64,000 bases of DNA from Alviniconcha marisindica (GCA_018857735.1 JABMCL010000061.1:420001-484000), one strand, 5' to 3'. Positions 24,317-37,632 are shown, counted from the stretch's first letter. Notes: a model not told the origin generated them from the letters alone. Numbers and translations are program-made.

Positions 24317-24935
24317 CCTGCAAATGCTGCTAACAGGCAATCACTGCTTTTTTCACTGCCTTGAAGTTACTGCCTAGCTTTGTGTTTGAGGATGTCAGAA
24401 TGCCTCAGTACTGCTAAAGAAAACTGAGATTTTTTTTAAACATAGTGATCCTCTGTACAATGCAACAAAACCATGTTCAGAGAAATCCCAATTTCAAGAA
24501 GAAATAATGATTTAAATCAAGGAAGGAAAATGAAGGATTTTGTTTGTTATCTGCTGATTTTATAATGCATTTTTAAACTGAGCTGTGTGAGTGACAGTTA
24601 GTGGAACTGTGTACAAAATACCACCAAGTGTTGTGTCTATTCCATACCACAGCCCTCTTTTGAAGTTTTGGCATGAGTAAAGTGCATGCTCACGTTGCCT
24701 TAGGAATTATGCTGCAGACAGTTGTTTGGCTAGTTGTGACATTTTAAAGCATTTTGTACTTTTAGTCCAACTAATCCTCACTCACAAATTGTTCAGTTCA
24801 AAATGAAATCAGTGGAGTGAAGTAAAGCAATGCTTGTTTAATAAAATAAATTGAAAGCTGGGTTCTTAAGTGCAATTTTTTTTTTTTTTTTACAAAAAAC
24901 ACACAGTCATCTTCGTTATTTTAGTACAGCCTTTT
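23401..24935. other. probable 3' UTR / intergenic with GT and TA microsatellites
   Basis: A GT run at about 23715-23786 and a pure TA run at about 24225-24313. The pair of AATAAA signals at 24840-24850 could end the integrase transcript; an ATTAAA on the opposite strand in the same place could end the small minus-strand gene. No coding exon was seen. Confidence 0.45.
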
Positions 24936-25163
24936 CTATAAAGAAATAGTTTGGATGGCCATGTCACTTCGTAAGGGTGAATGAGTATTGTCTACCGAGG
25001 GTTTTTGCAACAGCCAGACTAGAAACAGAATAAATGTGAACAAGACTGTGTGGTAGGGGGGATCACTGTGGGTTTCTTCTCTTATAGAATAGGAGCTGTT
25101 TCCCCTGAAAGGAGAGTCACCGACTTCCAAAAGCTGGATTTTCTCCCGTAACAAATTGTGCAT
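24936..25163 (-). CDS. small single-pass membrane protein candidate
   Basis: A 75-codon minus-strand open frame begins 310 bases head-to-head from the myotrophin ATG. It starts MHNLLREKIQLLEVGDSPF, has a polar middle and a clear hydrophobic helix (TVLFTFILFLVWLLQ, residues about 40-54), and ends with a Ser/Thr/Asp-rich tail. The sequence composition looks like protein, and a divergent partner sharing a short promoter is a common arrangement. An ATTAAA on the minus strand about 90 bases beyond the stop would give a short 3' UTR. I do not recognise the family. A chance open frame remains possible because it is short and unspliced. Confidence 0.35.
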   Translation of the reverse strand: MHNLLREKIQLLEVGDSPFRGNSSYSIREETHSDPPYHTVLFTFILFLVWLLQKPSVDNTHSPLRSDMAIQTISL

Positions 25164-25346
25164 GTTAGCGTCATTTTTCCATTCGTGTCTTCCGCAAATG
25201 TTATGTTGTCAGCTGGGTAATCTAAAAAAAATTATTCTGAATACTTTTTTAAAACATCACTTTGGTTGAAGTGAAAGGTAAACATCAAGAGGCAGTAATA
25301 GGTATTTTGTTAAAACTTTTCTGGTTGGCTAGGTTGATCATATTTA

Positions 25347-25404
25347 GCCAATGGAAATGTTTGTCTTTATGTCGTGGTCATCCAAGAAGTTTTGCCTCTT
25401 CCGG
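25347..25404 (+). promoter_or_regulatory. myotrophin promoter elements
   Basis: A CCAAT box (25348-25352) and an ETS/GABP-type CTTCCGG (25398-25404) lie 70-126 bases upstream of the start codon in a TATA-less region, as in many housekeeping promoters. The same 310-bp gap would serve the divergent small ORF. Confidence 0.45.
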
Positions 25405-25473
25405 TTGGTATCCGGCCTTGTTTGCAAAGACTTAGACTCGAAGGCGATTAGAACCAATAAGGCAGTCTTAGTC

Positions 25474-28400
25474 ATGGGGGATGATCAATTCGTCTGGAGT
25501 GTCAAAAATGGCGATTTGGCGACTGTCAAAGAAGCTGTCGAAGCGGTGAGGAGAAACATATTACTGAAGTGCAACGCCCGTCCTCTGAATCGGTGCTACA
25601 TCTTTTCAGACGAATTTTCTGTCCCGGTTCAGCTATTTTTGTCTATTTCTGTCTAGATTCCCCCGCCTCGTTTTTCTGCGGCTCTCAGATGCTCAGGTAC
25701 ATTTGATATTGAATATCGATGCTTGTATAGATTGACTAAAGCGGTTCGTCACGGATGTGGTGATTCACTGGTCGGGATTTTTGAACCATGGGACCTGGGA
25801 GTGGGAGGATTAGGGAAAGGAATTTAAAGGGGCGGAGACGGGAGAGGAAAATGAGCATCAGTGGAAAATCAAGTAGGTCTAGTCTTGTTGATCTCCAGAA
25901 CCAAAGTGCAGATCAGTTAGAGTAGCAGGGGTCGAGGAAGGGCATGATTATGGCTCTGTTCCAGGTTAAAAAAAATAATACACAACGTTAGGGACTGCAG
26001 ATGATTGTAACCGGCTGTTGGTATGCTTCTTCGGATTGAGCAGCCACCTTCCACTGAGCAAAAACTGCACCTTTGTTGGGGGGGGGGGGGGGGCATAGCT
26101 GTCAGCCCCTTTTGGGAGTAAACCTTAGTCCAGAGTTTGTGAACTTGTATTTCCCTTGTGCAGGCCGGGGGTCTTTTGTTTCTTTGCTGGTGGCAGCGGC
26201 ATTTTGAATTCCGCCCGGCACATGTGGCAGTGTAAGGAAGAAGCAATGTGCGAAATTCACTTAGGCCAGTTAGTGTGTATTTGGCGATGGCATGTGTCAG
26301 CTGCTCGTTTGACAGTTCTTAAATCTTTTTTCTCAGTTTAAAAACAACAGCAAAATCTCGTGAAAATTATGCTTTCCTGTATCCATTTTCCAATTTGAGC
26401 ATATCCCCCCAAAATAATGAATTTTTTATATTTTATACTGGTAAACTATATGGGTTGACAGGTATGGGGGGGTCTGCAGAATCCTATAGAGTAAAATAGT
26501 ATGAGAAATTAGAAAAGAAAATTTAGACGGGGGAAAGTGTGCAATGTATTACGTTATTACAGCACACAGCTTGGTTTCTGTTTTCTACTAAAATTGTCAA
26601 TTTCCAGTGAGGTGGGTAAAGGGATTATTAACAATAACATTAATCCCCACTTAAGATTAAGACAGTGACAGAAAAAGAAACAAATAATTGAAAAATATAA
26701 ACTACATTTACTAAATTTTTTTTTACTATTTTTACATTTAGGGTGGGTTACACATTGAGAAGTTTAAACTTTAAAAAATTGTATTTTGCAATTTTTTTGA
26801 AAAAACAAACAAACGATGGTTAACAAGTGTAAAAGTCCCCCATTGGGGGGAGGTTATAGCCTTTCGAACGGTAGCTTCACAGAGTAAAATTATTTTTTTC
26901 GCAGAATTATGTTTTGTACTGCTTTTTATGCACTTCTTTCACGCAATAGCCGGTTTTGGGTTGGCCTTTTTCAGATTCAAACTGATCAGTCAACACAGGT
27001 AAGCACACAGTCCATGATAAAATATTAGATAAAGTTATCGAAACGGGCAAAGGACTGAAAGTAAAGGCAAAATAGCTGAAACAGACATGCCGACCGGTCA
27101 AGAGGTGTACAAGTAAATATTTACAGAATTTTACCCCAGGAGAATGTTCGCTTCTGTGGTATGACCGTATGTGTAAGTTTTGCCAACGAAACTAGATGGT
27201 ACACAAATCAAGAAATTTGTACAGTAGATAGAGTCAACTTTTCAATATTTTTTATTAGAAAGGGCATGGTGATGTAGGATAAATGACGTCAGAAGGCATC
27301 AACATTGTTGCACTGTTTGTGGAGAAAAGAAGGGGATTGTATGCCAAGATTAATGAATAATTGATTAACAAAGCAAACAAGGCAAGCCATGTCGCCTGGT
27401 ACATGGTGCGGCAAACATCCCCCCAGTGGCATAGTAGTTCCTAATTCATGTGTGTAAATTTTGCAACCTAATACACTGAAATAAGACACTTGTGCCATAC
27501 ACGGAAAAGACGTTTTAGCTCATGTAAATGGAAAAAAATATTAACAAATTACAAGATGATGTAATAAAATAAATGCTATCCGAAATGGCGTCAACCTACA
27601 TGTTATTAAAATTGCCCTTCCTGCTAACATGAAGTTACCTGTCAACTCTCTAATGGTCTTCGTACCCACAGGCATACATGGAAATAAATCTACCTGTTCA
27701 TCTTGATGCTTCGCTTCTTGCTAGCTATGATCGAAGATCTACTTGTCCTCTCAGCTAGGAGTCTGCATGTCCACAGATGTACCCGTTTAACAATAACATA
27801 CCTACCCGTTTACTTTGATGCTGTACACATCTACATACCTGCACGGAAATAAATCTGTTTAATGCTTTTATATTAGGGTACCCTCCCACAAAGACATGCT
27901 TCTTGACAGTTGACTACTGTTCCTTTACATGCCCATAGATGCACCTGTTCATGGCCGTGCCTGTTCATTTTCATACTTCTGTTCCGATTATCTACCAATC
28001 AACATTTCTGTTGCTCTACATGTCCACAGATACAGCTGTTCATCAGTATGCCTGCTCAGTTTAATTCTTCCTTTCTGGCATAACTTAATGCACAATTACC
28101 CTTCAACTCATCTACTGGGCTACATCCACACGACGTACCCAAAAAAAAATCTACCTGATTATCTTCATCTTTCTTTTGTCTAACCACAAAAACCTACCTG
28201 TCACCACAACACTTGTGTACATGCCCATAGAGTACCCTTCATGACCCTACCTGTTTATTTTAACTTTCATTCGATTAAAACCTTAAGATCTACCTGTAAG
28301 TTTTTTTACTGTCCACAAAGTCCCTGTAACCCTTTTTAGTTTATTTTTCTTTTTCCCCTAACATGCACAATGACCTTTCAAATCATCTACTGGGGTACCT

Positions 28401-31400
28401 ACACACAGATCCACCCAAAATAAATTTAATTTTCCTTATGCTTCTCATTTGTCTGCATAAAGACCCCCTGTTCCAAACTACTTTGTACCTCCCCAAAATT
28501 TCCCCGGCTGCCCATATGTTCATTTTACTTTCATTCTATAACCGTTAAGATCTATGTAATGTTTTACTGTTCTACGTCCACGGTTTATGTTCATTTTGTT
28601 CGACATGGGCATAACCTCAAAATGCCTTTAATTTTTTACCGATATCAATATCTACCTTTAAATTTTACGTTTCCCTCATGCTTTTTAAACAACAAAGCCC
28701 TATTTGTTCCAAAACTTTGTACCTGCCCATAATTATTCATCCCCCTATTTCATTTTATTTCTTCTGAAAACCCGAAGACACCCTAACGTTTTACTTTTAA
28801 ATGCCCCCAAAGTTTATGTTCACCTATAATGGCGATTTTTTTTTGGTAATAAATGCCCTTTCAACTTAGGGGGTATCCAAGACCCACCTGAAATTAAATT
28901 GCCCTTTTACCGCGGGTTCTCTTCGCTAATAAAATTTGTCACCAAACTATTTGTTTTATAATTCATCCCCCTATGGTTTTTTTATATTTTTTTGATTAAC
29001 GTTAAGATCTCCCCTGGCTGTGTTCAAATGTCCACAGACGCCCGTTCATATTATATTTTTCGGTTTATTTTTTTTTCCATATCCAGGGTGCCCTTTAACT
29101 CATCTAGGGGGTAACCACAGATCCCCCCAAAAAAATTTTGACCCCATGCTTTCTTTGGGAAACCCAAAAAGCCCTATGTAACAAACTACTGTTCCTGCCC
29201 ATTTGACCCTTTTATGGTTCCGTCATTTTTATTTTCCGTTTAACCTTGATCCCCCCACCGTTTTATTGTTGTTCCGATAAACGTTATCATTATGTTCTGC
29301 GTCCCTTTGTATGCACATATTGAAATTTACCTTTTTTAAAAATAAAATGCCCTTTAACTTCCTTAACCCCCTATCCCCCCCAAAAAAAAATTTCCGCCCT
29401 TCATGTTTCCTTTCCCTCAAACCACAAACCATTTTCCCCAAATACTTTTTTTTTCCCGAGTATTTTTTTCTCTTTAATTGTTAAATTATCTGTAATGTTT
29501 ACTTTTTAATGCCCGACTTTTGTTCAGTTTATTTTATTTTTCGCATAACCACACAAATAACCTTTTAACATTATTTCCCCACAAATCCCCCGGGAAAATT
29601 TTAGTTTAATATGCTTTTTTTTAAACCCGGGTTTATGTACCAAATTTGTTACATGATAGATCCCCTTTGACCTTTGGTTTCTTTTTGACTTTTTTCCGAT
29701 TAACCAAAAGACCCTGTTCATGATTCTACTGTTCAAATGTCCACAGATGTATCTGTTCATCAGTATACCTGTTCTTTTTTCTTCTTTTTTGGCAAAACCC
29801 TGCCAATGACCTTCAACTATCTACTGGGGTACCTCACACAGATCCACCCAAAAATAAATTCCTGTTTACCTTTTATGCTTTTCTTTCGTCAAACCCCGTC
29901 CTTCCCACAACTACTTGTGTACCTGCCTTAAATGTACCGATCATGACCCTGCCGTTCATTTTCAGCTTTAAATATTCTATTGATTAACCAAAGGGCTCCC
30001 CGTCAACTTTTCACTGCTCTACCTGTCCACAGATATATCCGTTCATGAGTATACCTGTTCAGTATTTCTCCCTTTTCGGCATAACATACCATTAAATTTC
30101 CGCTCATCTGCTGGGTACGTACAAAAGACCCAAACCGGAAAAAAATTTACCTGTTTATTTCATATTCTCCTTTGCTAACAAAAAAGACTTACCTGTCCCA
30201 AAATCTTGTGTACCTGCCCTAGATGTACCCTTTCGCCCTACCTGTTCTTTTCATTCTTAAAATCCTTTAAACTGCTATCACCCTCAATTTTCTACTGGCT
30301 GCATGTCCACATTTTACCCGTTCATCATAATGTTCGTTTATTTCTTCCTTTTTTCGGCTTTCCTGCACGTGACCTTTCCTCATCACTGGGGTACCTATAC
30401 ACAGTCTCCCCGAAGTAAATTTACCTGTTTTCTTCATGTTCTTTTTCATCTGACCACAAAGACCCCCTCCCCCAAACAACATTTCTATATGCCCATAGAT
30501 GTGTTCAAAAATTCCTGTTAATTAATTTTTATTCTGATTACCGCAAAGCTCTACCCACCACCTTTCTACTCCCTTACATGTCCACAGCTGTACCTGTTCA
30601 TAACTATACCTGTTCAGTTTATTTTTCCTTTTCGGCATAACACCCCAAAATTACTTTTCAATCTTACGGGGTAGACACAAGTCTACCCAAAATAAATTCC
30701 CTTTTTCTTCAGCTTCTCTTTTGTCAAACCCCAAAAAGACCACCTGTCACCAAAACTACTTGTGTACATGCCCTAGATTATCTACCCGTTCATTACCCTA
30801 CCTGTTCATTTTGATTATTTCATTCTGACAAACCGTTTGTACTTACCTGTCCTCTCAACTTTTTTCTAAATATTCGCAGTGTTACCTTTTCATCAGTCAA
30901 CCAGTTCAATTTGTGTGTTTTTACCTGGCTTTACATGCACACTTATCTGTCAACTCATCTGCTGGTCTGCGTACCGACAGACCCACCCGAAAATGAAATG
31001 CTAATTTTGATGCAACTTGATATGTAAACTTACCTGTCCACTTACAGACCCGTCTATATACCCACCGATTATGTTCATCTTGATCCTTTCTTTCCGGTTA
31101 ACCATGAACATTTACCTCTACACTCACCTCCTAGTCCAAAGATACTGTTACCTTAGTGGACATGTATGTGGACAGATAAGAAGATTCCACAGGTGTATTA
31201 ATCATCTAAACTATTTGTGGGTAGGGAGAGGCATAACTGTGCCGACATGTTTGCAGTGAGCCGGGGGAAGAAAATGCTTGTGTGGATAAAGGGTAGTTTT
31301 GTGACTATCACCCTGCGGCTAGCTCGTTATATTTTTTACACATTACTGAGGGTAGGTCTGTGGTTTAGGAGAAATAGCTGAATGGGCATGTATGTGGTGC

Positions 31401-33832
31401 ACATTGTATTTAATGAACGGGCAACTTTGTCGGTCTGGATACCATACAGGTAGACCTGTCGAAAGACTGTTACATGTTATTGAACAATTTGGTTTCTGAG
31501 CAGGTGCGATATGGCCCTCAGAGCAGGTGTGCCACTGCCAATCATAGGGGTTTTTAGGTAGGTAGTCCAATAGCTTGTGGTTTCCTATTCAATCATTTGG
31601 AAAAAAAAGAATTTATTTGAATTTTTTTATCAACAAGAAAGTTTGATCAATTTATTCATAGGGGGGCTCATACATAGCCATGGTGGGAAAAAAACACATT
31701 AATTACTAGTATGTAGATGTATAAAATTTCTGATAGATCTGTAGTTCGGCAGGCAAGGCTCTGTGCCATCAATGTTTACTACATTCAATTTTGCATTAGA
31801 TCTACCATTAATCCAGACTTTTCTTCTGTATGTTACAGACTTAAATAAAGAAATTTTTGTAGCTCGATGTCTGCCCTTTACAAAGATTTTTTTAAATATA
31901 TTCTATGTACCAGGTAGTTTAAATTATTTCTGAGCAGCTGTGACCACAATAAACTGAATCAACAAATCAAACAGGCTGCATAGACAACAGCACTATCCAA
32001 AAATGCAATCAACTGAAAAATATTGGTAGTAGATTCAGTGTGCCAGTTCCAAGTTGCATAAGTTTGAAACTTTGGGTTGGATGCAGAACTTTGCAACTTG
32101 TCACAGATCTGTCTGGTGGGATGAAACCAAACCGTAAATAAATCAACGTGGATGTGCAGTGAATAGATTAACTTTCCATCTTTCATCTGTTGTCATATTA
32201 TATTTTTATGTGCTGCTGTTATTTAATGCCAGCCTGTTTTTTGACTTCGACGACAAAAAAGAGGCAGAAATTTTCGACATTGATTGAAAACTTTCACGTC
32301 TTTTACGACTATGCAACACGGAAAGGTATGGTCAAACCCACGTAAATCAATCCAAAAAAACTGATAGGAAATCAATTTTCTTTCATATGGTATGGTTAAT
32401 TTTTCTTTGGTGTTGTATTATTCACCAGTTAGACAATTCATGAGGTACCCTCTGTTGAGAACTTTGCAACTTCCCAAAAAGGCTGTTTTTCGCAGAAGTT
32501 TGCAAAGGGTTTGGGTGGTCAGATTAAAGACAGAATAATTTAACCAAAAAAACAAAAAAATTTTATCTTCGGGGGTACCATTCGCTTAATTTTCAGTGCC
32601 CTAGTTATTTAGCAGTAATCCAGTTTCTGAAGCAAGTGACGACAAAAAGTTGCAGAAGTATGCAACTTTTGGAGTCGAGTTTGAAATTTCACGACGCCGT
32701 CACACGGGTATGCATCACAGTTCGTGTGATTAAAATAAAAACCAAGTTTAAAACACAAAATTGTAAAGATATGAAATTTTCTCTCTATTACGCGGTAGGG
32801 CCCCGAAACAAAAAACCCTCCGAAAAGACGTCTACAATTTTTGATTTTGGATGTTTGTCACAGAATTTGCAACACGGTTCCGTGTGGTCAAAATAAAATG
32901 ACATAATTTTTAGAATGCAAGGAACAAATAGAACAATCTTTTTTCTTTCATGTGGTACCACTCTTGAAATTTTCTGTGCTCTGGATTTTTAACAATAAGC
33001 AAGTTACATAATTTTACATGGTAATATACTAATAAATTAAACAAAGGTCATGAAAGGTGTCTGATATGCCAGGTTTCTATAGGTGTACAAATGCATTTTT
33101 ATTTTTAATTGGCCAAACAGAGGTCATTTTGCATAATATTATTATTAGCATTCTTTGCTCCAGGGTAGAAGCATTTAAAGTTTTCAACAATTTTTATCAT
33201 TTAAGGCCTAAAGAGTGTGATTCTGCAAACAAAATAAATTCGCTCGTAGGACTAATCAACATGCATGACTTCAGGCAGGTTTCATGGGAAAGGTTCACAT
33301 ATGTAATCCCTAAGATGTTCATGCAATTGCTTCCTATGTGGCATAGACAGTGTTCTTGCATACTGGCCTGTTCCAGGGTGTTGATGTCAACGCACCGATC
33401 AACGGTCGCTTCCCAATGCATTATGCTGCAGACTATGGACAAGGAGAAGTGATAGAGTACCTGCTATCGAAAGGGGCCAAGATCAATGTAAGACTTACTG
33501 TGATAGCATGAAAACTTCCAACAGTATGGTATATGACCATTAACTGTTGGAGGGGGGATGTCTGTGTGTGTTTGGGGCTGTGAGTTCTTCTGCTTGTTTT
33601 TCTTTTGCCTTGTGAAGAAAAAGTTGACTACAAAATCTTGAACTGTTGAAGGAGTTTACATTGTTTGTGGCCTTTTGTCTCGGCAGGTTGTGGATTGTAG
33701 TGTATGTTTTTGTTTGAACTGCGGTATGAGTAAAATCCCCCTTTTCCCCCCACCCACCTGAAGAAGGTTGAGGCCAAAATATTTGGGGCATTTTAACTCA
33801 TCTTGTATTGATTCCTTTTTACGTGTGTGTGT

Positions 33833-33886
<54 letters not shown>

Positions 33887-36145
33887 GTATGCTGTTGCTT
33901 TCCCTCTCTGTGTGTTTCCCTTGCTGTACACAATGGTTTTAATGCTGTTCATCATTACAGGAGCCAGACAAGTTTGGCATCACACCTCTGCTGTCAGCCA
34001 TTTTTGAGGGACACAAGGAATGCGTGAGGATATTGATAAAGAAGGTGATTATATAAAATGACATAATATATGTTATATCCAAAAAATAATGCAATCTCCT
34101 CTCAAGTTTTAATTTTTTTAATGAGGAGGACATGACAAAGGGGGTGAGGGGGTGTCCAAATTTTCACCACCCTGGGTGACTGCGTGGGGGAAATATATAA
34201 AATACTGATTATATAACACCCAATATTGCTTTGAACAAGATTTGCATTTACATGTTTGTATGTAAAGAAAATATGACCATTGAAAGGTGTTTGTGCTAAT
34301 GCCGATTGCACCTGTTAACACAACTGGTAACATTATGGAAACGGTAATGATAGAGATTTTTAGTTTTTGTTTTTGCCAAGCACATAAATGTGGATCTTAG
34401 GGTTTGTGGTTTTTACTCACATTGTAGTATATGATATACTACAATGTGAGTACCTACTGGAGTAACATTATGGTGGGTGAAGAGATAGATGCAACATGTT
34501 CCTCAAGTTTCACTGTCACACCATTATATAAATCCTGAAAGCAAGTCCATCAGCAACTGCCTCCGTGCCCCACAGAAACTCTCATTCAGATGTTTCTGCA
34601 CATTTGTAGGAACTGTGAAACTGCATTAATCATGCTTATGATATTTTTTTGTGATATTGTCGTGTTTGTAGTATAGCAAGGACTGGCTGTTAGATAGGTC
34701 CAAATGGACCTAACGCTACTATCCTTGAGTATAAAGTTTTCGAGTTCGAGTACATCCTATGCCCTCCTGCATATAAGACTGGGAACGATTGCTATAAATA
34801 TCCTGCTTGCCACAGATGAATGGAAGTTGTATGACCTCCCCTGCCAGAATGGACAGCTTCCTGTTTAAAGGCCCTGCAGTGGAATCCCTGATGACAGAGC
34901 TGGATCAGAGGCCACCCTCTTTTGGAGAGATTTTCTTGAAACCTTTCCTTTCACATTTCCATGTAATTGAGCCCCGGTTCAGTTCAGTGTGGTATGTACA
35001 CACTTGGGAAAGCCCACGTGACCCTGCCTTTTAAAGTGATTCAGATGGATACTAGGCCACTTTCACACTGCAGTACATATTCAAAAGGAGCTTCCATTTT
35101 TGAAATTTTGGTTTGCAGCAAAATCAGATCGCCCAGCCTTCTTTTGCATCAGAAATTGTACTTCTTTTGCATTTTTTGTTTTCTTTTAAAAATGTCATTA
35201 AAAGAGGTTTTGAACATGTACCTGCTTGTTGCTAAGGACTGTATGATGAAAACTCCTGATTTCTCACGAGATGTTGTGGTGGTTGCGACTTCAAATTGTT
35301 ATAACAAGACCAGTGAACAGATTCTAATAATTTTTGCATTATTTTAAAGAGAATTTTGTGCTCTCTGCTGTGATATAAATATCTCAAAATGATAGTATCA
35401 ATGACTCATTTTGGAAGGAAGGGTCCCTACCCTCCAAAACCATTTTTACAGACTCCTCGAAAGCATCCAATTCCCATTTAAATGATCCCAACATCATCCA
35501 GCTCCACCAATTGGTTCAAACATAATTGAAAATTCAGACCAACTACTCCTGAGAGTCCCACTCCGAGAAATAAGCCTGTGTAATTTGGTCACTTGTTTGT
35601 ATGACAGTATTACATCAGTTAGTTCAAAGCAAGCAGTATTTCTGTTTTCAGGTCAACAAATCATTGAACCGTCCAATTTTGATGAAAACCCAAAATCAGT
35701 GTTTTTGACTGGCACATGGTAAATTGCTCTGCTCTGTTTAGTGTATTCTGACCCAGTGTCAGTGCGACTGATTTCGGGCAGGAGGGTCACATAATTATGT
35801 GCTCCATCCCATCTTAGAAGTTTCTGCAGTGATGCCTTTGAGCCCATGCAAGTGCCAGACAAGGACCAGCACACTCAATCAGGACCACTTTTGCTTGATT
35901 CTGAGGGTGTCTTGAAAGATGGGTTGTACTGTACTTCTTTTCCCCATCACCGTTTGTTGTTTTTTAGGATGGGATTTATGATATTAATACTGCACAAGTT
36001 GTTGGAAGGTCATTTCCTGGATAAGGATAGTTACTGGGATTTTTTTCTCTATTTTCAGGGAGCAGACAAGTCAGGCAAAAGTCCAGATGGAGCAGCGTAC
36101 ATCGACTGTACAGACGATAAAGAAATCCAGGAGCTCTTGAAATGA
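25474..36145 (+). CDS. MTPN: myotrophin / V-1, ankyrin-repeat capping-protein regulator (4 exons)
   Basis: Exons 25474-25545, 33377-33487, 33961-34044 and 36059-36145 are all in phase 0 and give 117 residues (vertebrate myotrophin has 118). Exon 1 encodes [20 protein letters not shown], matching the family's N-terminal half-repeat. Ankyrin repeats follow: [14 protein letters not shown] at about 35-48 and [20 protein letters not shown] at 67-86, then a terminal repeat with [11 protein letters not shown] and a C-terminal helix [10 protein letters not shown]. The known role is as a cytoplasmic protein that binds the actin capping protein dimer and inhibits it; a link to NF-kB dimers is reported in vertebrates. 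Intron 1 is 7.8 kb and full of repeats. AATAAA signals lie at 36321, 37485 and 37633; the last would make the gene end about 250 bases from the convergent RPS16 gene. Confidence 0.95.
26093..26476 (+). mobile_element. MITE-like inverted-repeat element, copy a
   Basis: Ends in imperfect inverted termini (ATAGCTGTCAGCCCC at the left; GGGTTGACAGGTATG at the right). Its interior (TTTGGGAGTAAAC, TGGCGATGG, AACAGCAAAATCTCGTGAAA) is the reverse complement of 44327-44789. No coding sequence; probably non-autonomous. It lies in myotrophin intron 1. Confidence 0.7.
26477..27764. other. intronic, nothing recognised
   Basis: AT-rich sequence of myotrophin intron 1 with no clear open frame and no repeat shared with the rest of the window. 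Confidence 0.4.
27765..31000 (+). repeat. degenerate satellite, about 275-bp unit, roughly 11 copies
   Basis: Recurring landmarks in a fixed order are ATGTCCACAGATGTACCTGT, TTTTCGGCATAAC, CAACTCATCTACTGGGGTAC, AGATCCACCCAAAAATAAAT and CATGACCCTACCTGTTCATTT. The ATGTCCACAGA landmark is seen near 27770, 28020, 28560, 29030, 29740, 30025, 30300 and 30580, consistent with a 240-290-base period. The central copies (about 28600-29700) are shortened, with many C, T and A homopolymer runs. Confidence 0.85.
31001..32229. other. intronic, nothing recognised
   Basis: Flank of the satellite and unique AT-rich sequence of myotrophin intron 1. Short open frames here lack splice context and protein-like composition. 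Confidence 0.4.
32230..33010. repeat. degenerate tandem repeat, about 160-210-bp unit, four copies
   Basis: Recurring phrases are TGCAACACGG, TGGTCAAAATAAA, TTTCTTTCATGTGGTACCA and TTTTCTGTGCTCTGG. Copies of the GTGTGGTCAAA landmark fall near 32325, 32512, 32722 and 32880. Confidence 0.65.
33828..33888. repeat. compound GT-CT-TA microsatellite
   Basis: GT, CT and TA runs in direct succession, about 75 bases before the acceptor of myotrophin exon 3. Confidence 0.95.
34414..34452. repeat. perfect hairpin, 18-bp arms, 3-base loop
   Basis: Left arm TACTCACATTGTAGTATA, loop TGA, then its exact complement. It lies in the last myotrophin intron. Confidence 0.9.
34460..36050. other. last myotrophin intron, one retroposon relic
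   Basis: Only the stretch around 35790-35835 is recognised: an inverted, diverged match to 8040-8095. No exon is supported in the rest. Confidence 0.4.
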
Positions 36146-37632
36146 ATAGTACCCATTTCTTTGACCAGTGAAAGACCAGACATTGTAGTTGGCAATCATC
36201 AGTTTAGTTTCCTTCTCTTTTTTTTCCTTCTTTCTTTTAGAATGATGCGGCGTGTGCTAGAGGTGAAAGAAAATATTGAATGTATTCCTGAGCAAGTGAA
36301 TGTGCATCAAGAACTGAAATAATAAATGGTTGCAAGCAGTGACATGTATTAATTTAAATTGTCTGAATTATCCACAAGTTTCTGTTGTCCTTTGTTTTTA
36401 GAAACAATTGGGATGGAGTAAATATGCCAGATGCTTGTATAAAATTCACTTCATTATCAAATGGCTTTGCCCATCTTTAACAGTATTTATGAGCTTGCTT
36501 TGTTTAGCTGCACTTTCTGGATTTGGACAAACTTTCAACAAGTACATGCCATGCTGTATTTAGTGTTTTGTTGAAAGTTTGAACATTTGTGTAGAAGTTG
36601 TTTAAAGCCATACTAACCCCCCACATGATCGCCATTGAGAAAGAATATCTCTGCCATACATTAACTTGCAATATCAGACAAGACTTGCAGTATGTTAAAT
36701 GTTTAGGGTTTTTTTGTTCGTTGTTTTAGGAAAAGCCATTATGTTTAGCACGTCAGCAGCAGGAAACGGGATCAAACATTCAAATCTGAAACAAGGATGA
36801 CTGCTAGCATTCTAAAACAAGATCCAAACACTTAAATGGTTAAAAAGAATGCTAATTTAATGTAATACAAAATGTGTGTAATTTTGAGGGTAAGCCCTTT
36901 TCTCCAGCAACAAAACAACAGTTAAACAGTGATAAATGTAAGTATTGTACCTACCCAGTTGTGGTGTGCTGAATGCGGGGAGTGTTGAAAAAAACTCTTC
37001 CAGACACTCCAGGCATTCAACACACTGCAACTACACAAGTATGCTATTTCATTTATTGCCATTTAACTGTTATGTGGCTTTGAAAATGGGTCTCACCCCA
37101 CAAATTTGCACATTTTGTATTGCCATATTAAATGAGCATGCTTTTTAACCATTTTGTGTTTGGATCCCATTCGTAAAAAAGGAAATCAAAAGTGGATATG
37201 AACATGAAATGACCAGTGTGGATGAATGCAAGTTGTTAAGGCATGTTGATCACTTGATGTATTTGTTGGATGGACAGTTGTGCATGCTCTGGGAGCAATT
37301 GGTATTCTTGGTGTTCGTTTTCATTGCAGCAAATTGGCAGTGAATTCTAATCATTTCCGTTCCTTACACATTGTACACCAAACTAATCGTTAGTAATTTT
37401 CATGCAGTTCATACTGTATAGGCGTTATTTAATCTGGAGGCAAATCATCACATGTATTTGAAAACTTAAAAAGCTCAAATTGTGAATAAATTATGCTGAA
37501 AATTCCTATTCTGTGCCCTCATTTTTCTCTCCACTTTCATAATACCTTGAAATGTACTGGACAGTTTTGAACTCAAAGTGTGGATGTGGGATCAGTGTGC
37601 ATGGCTCATGAAAAACAATGTGTCAAAGTGCA

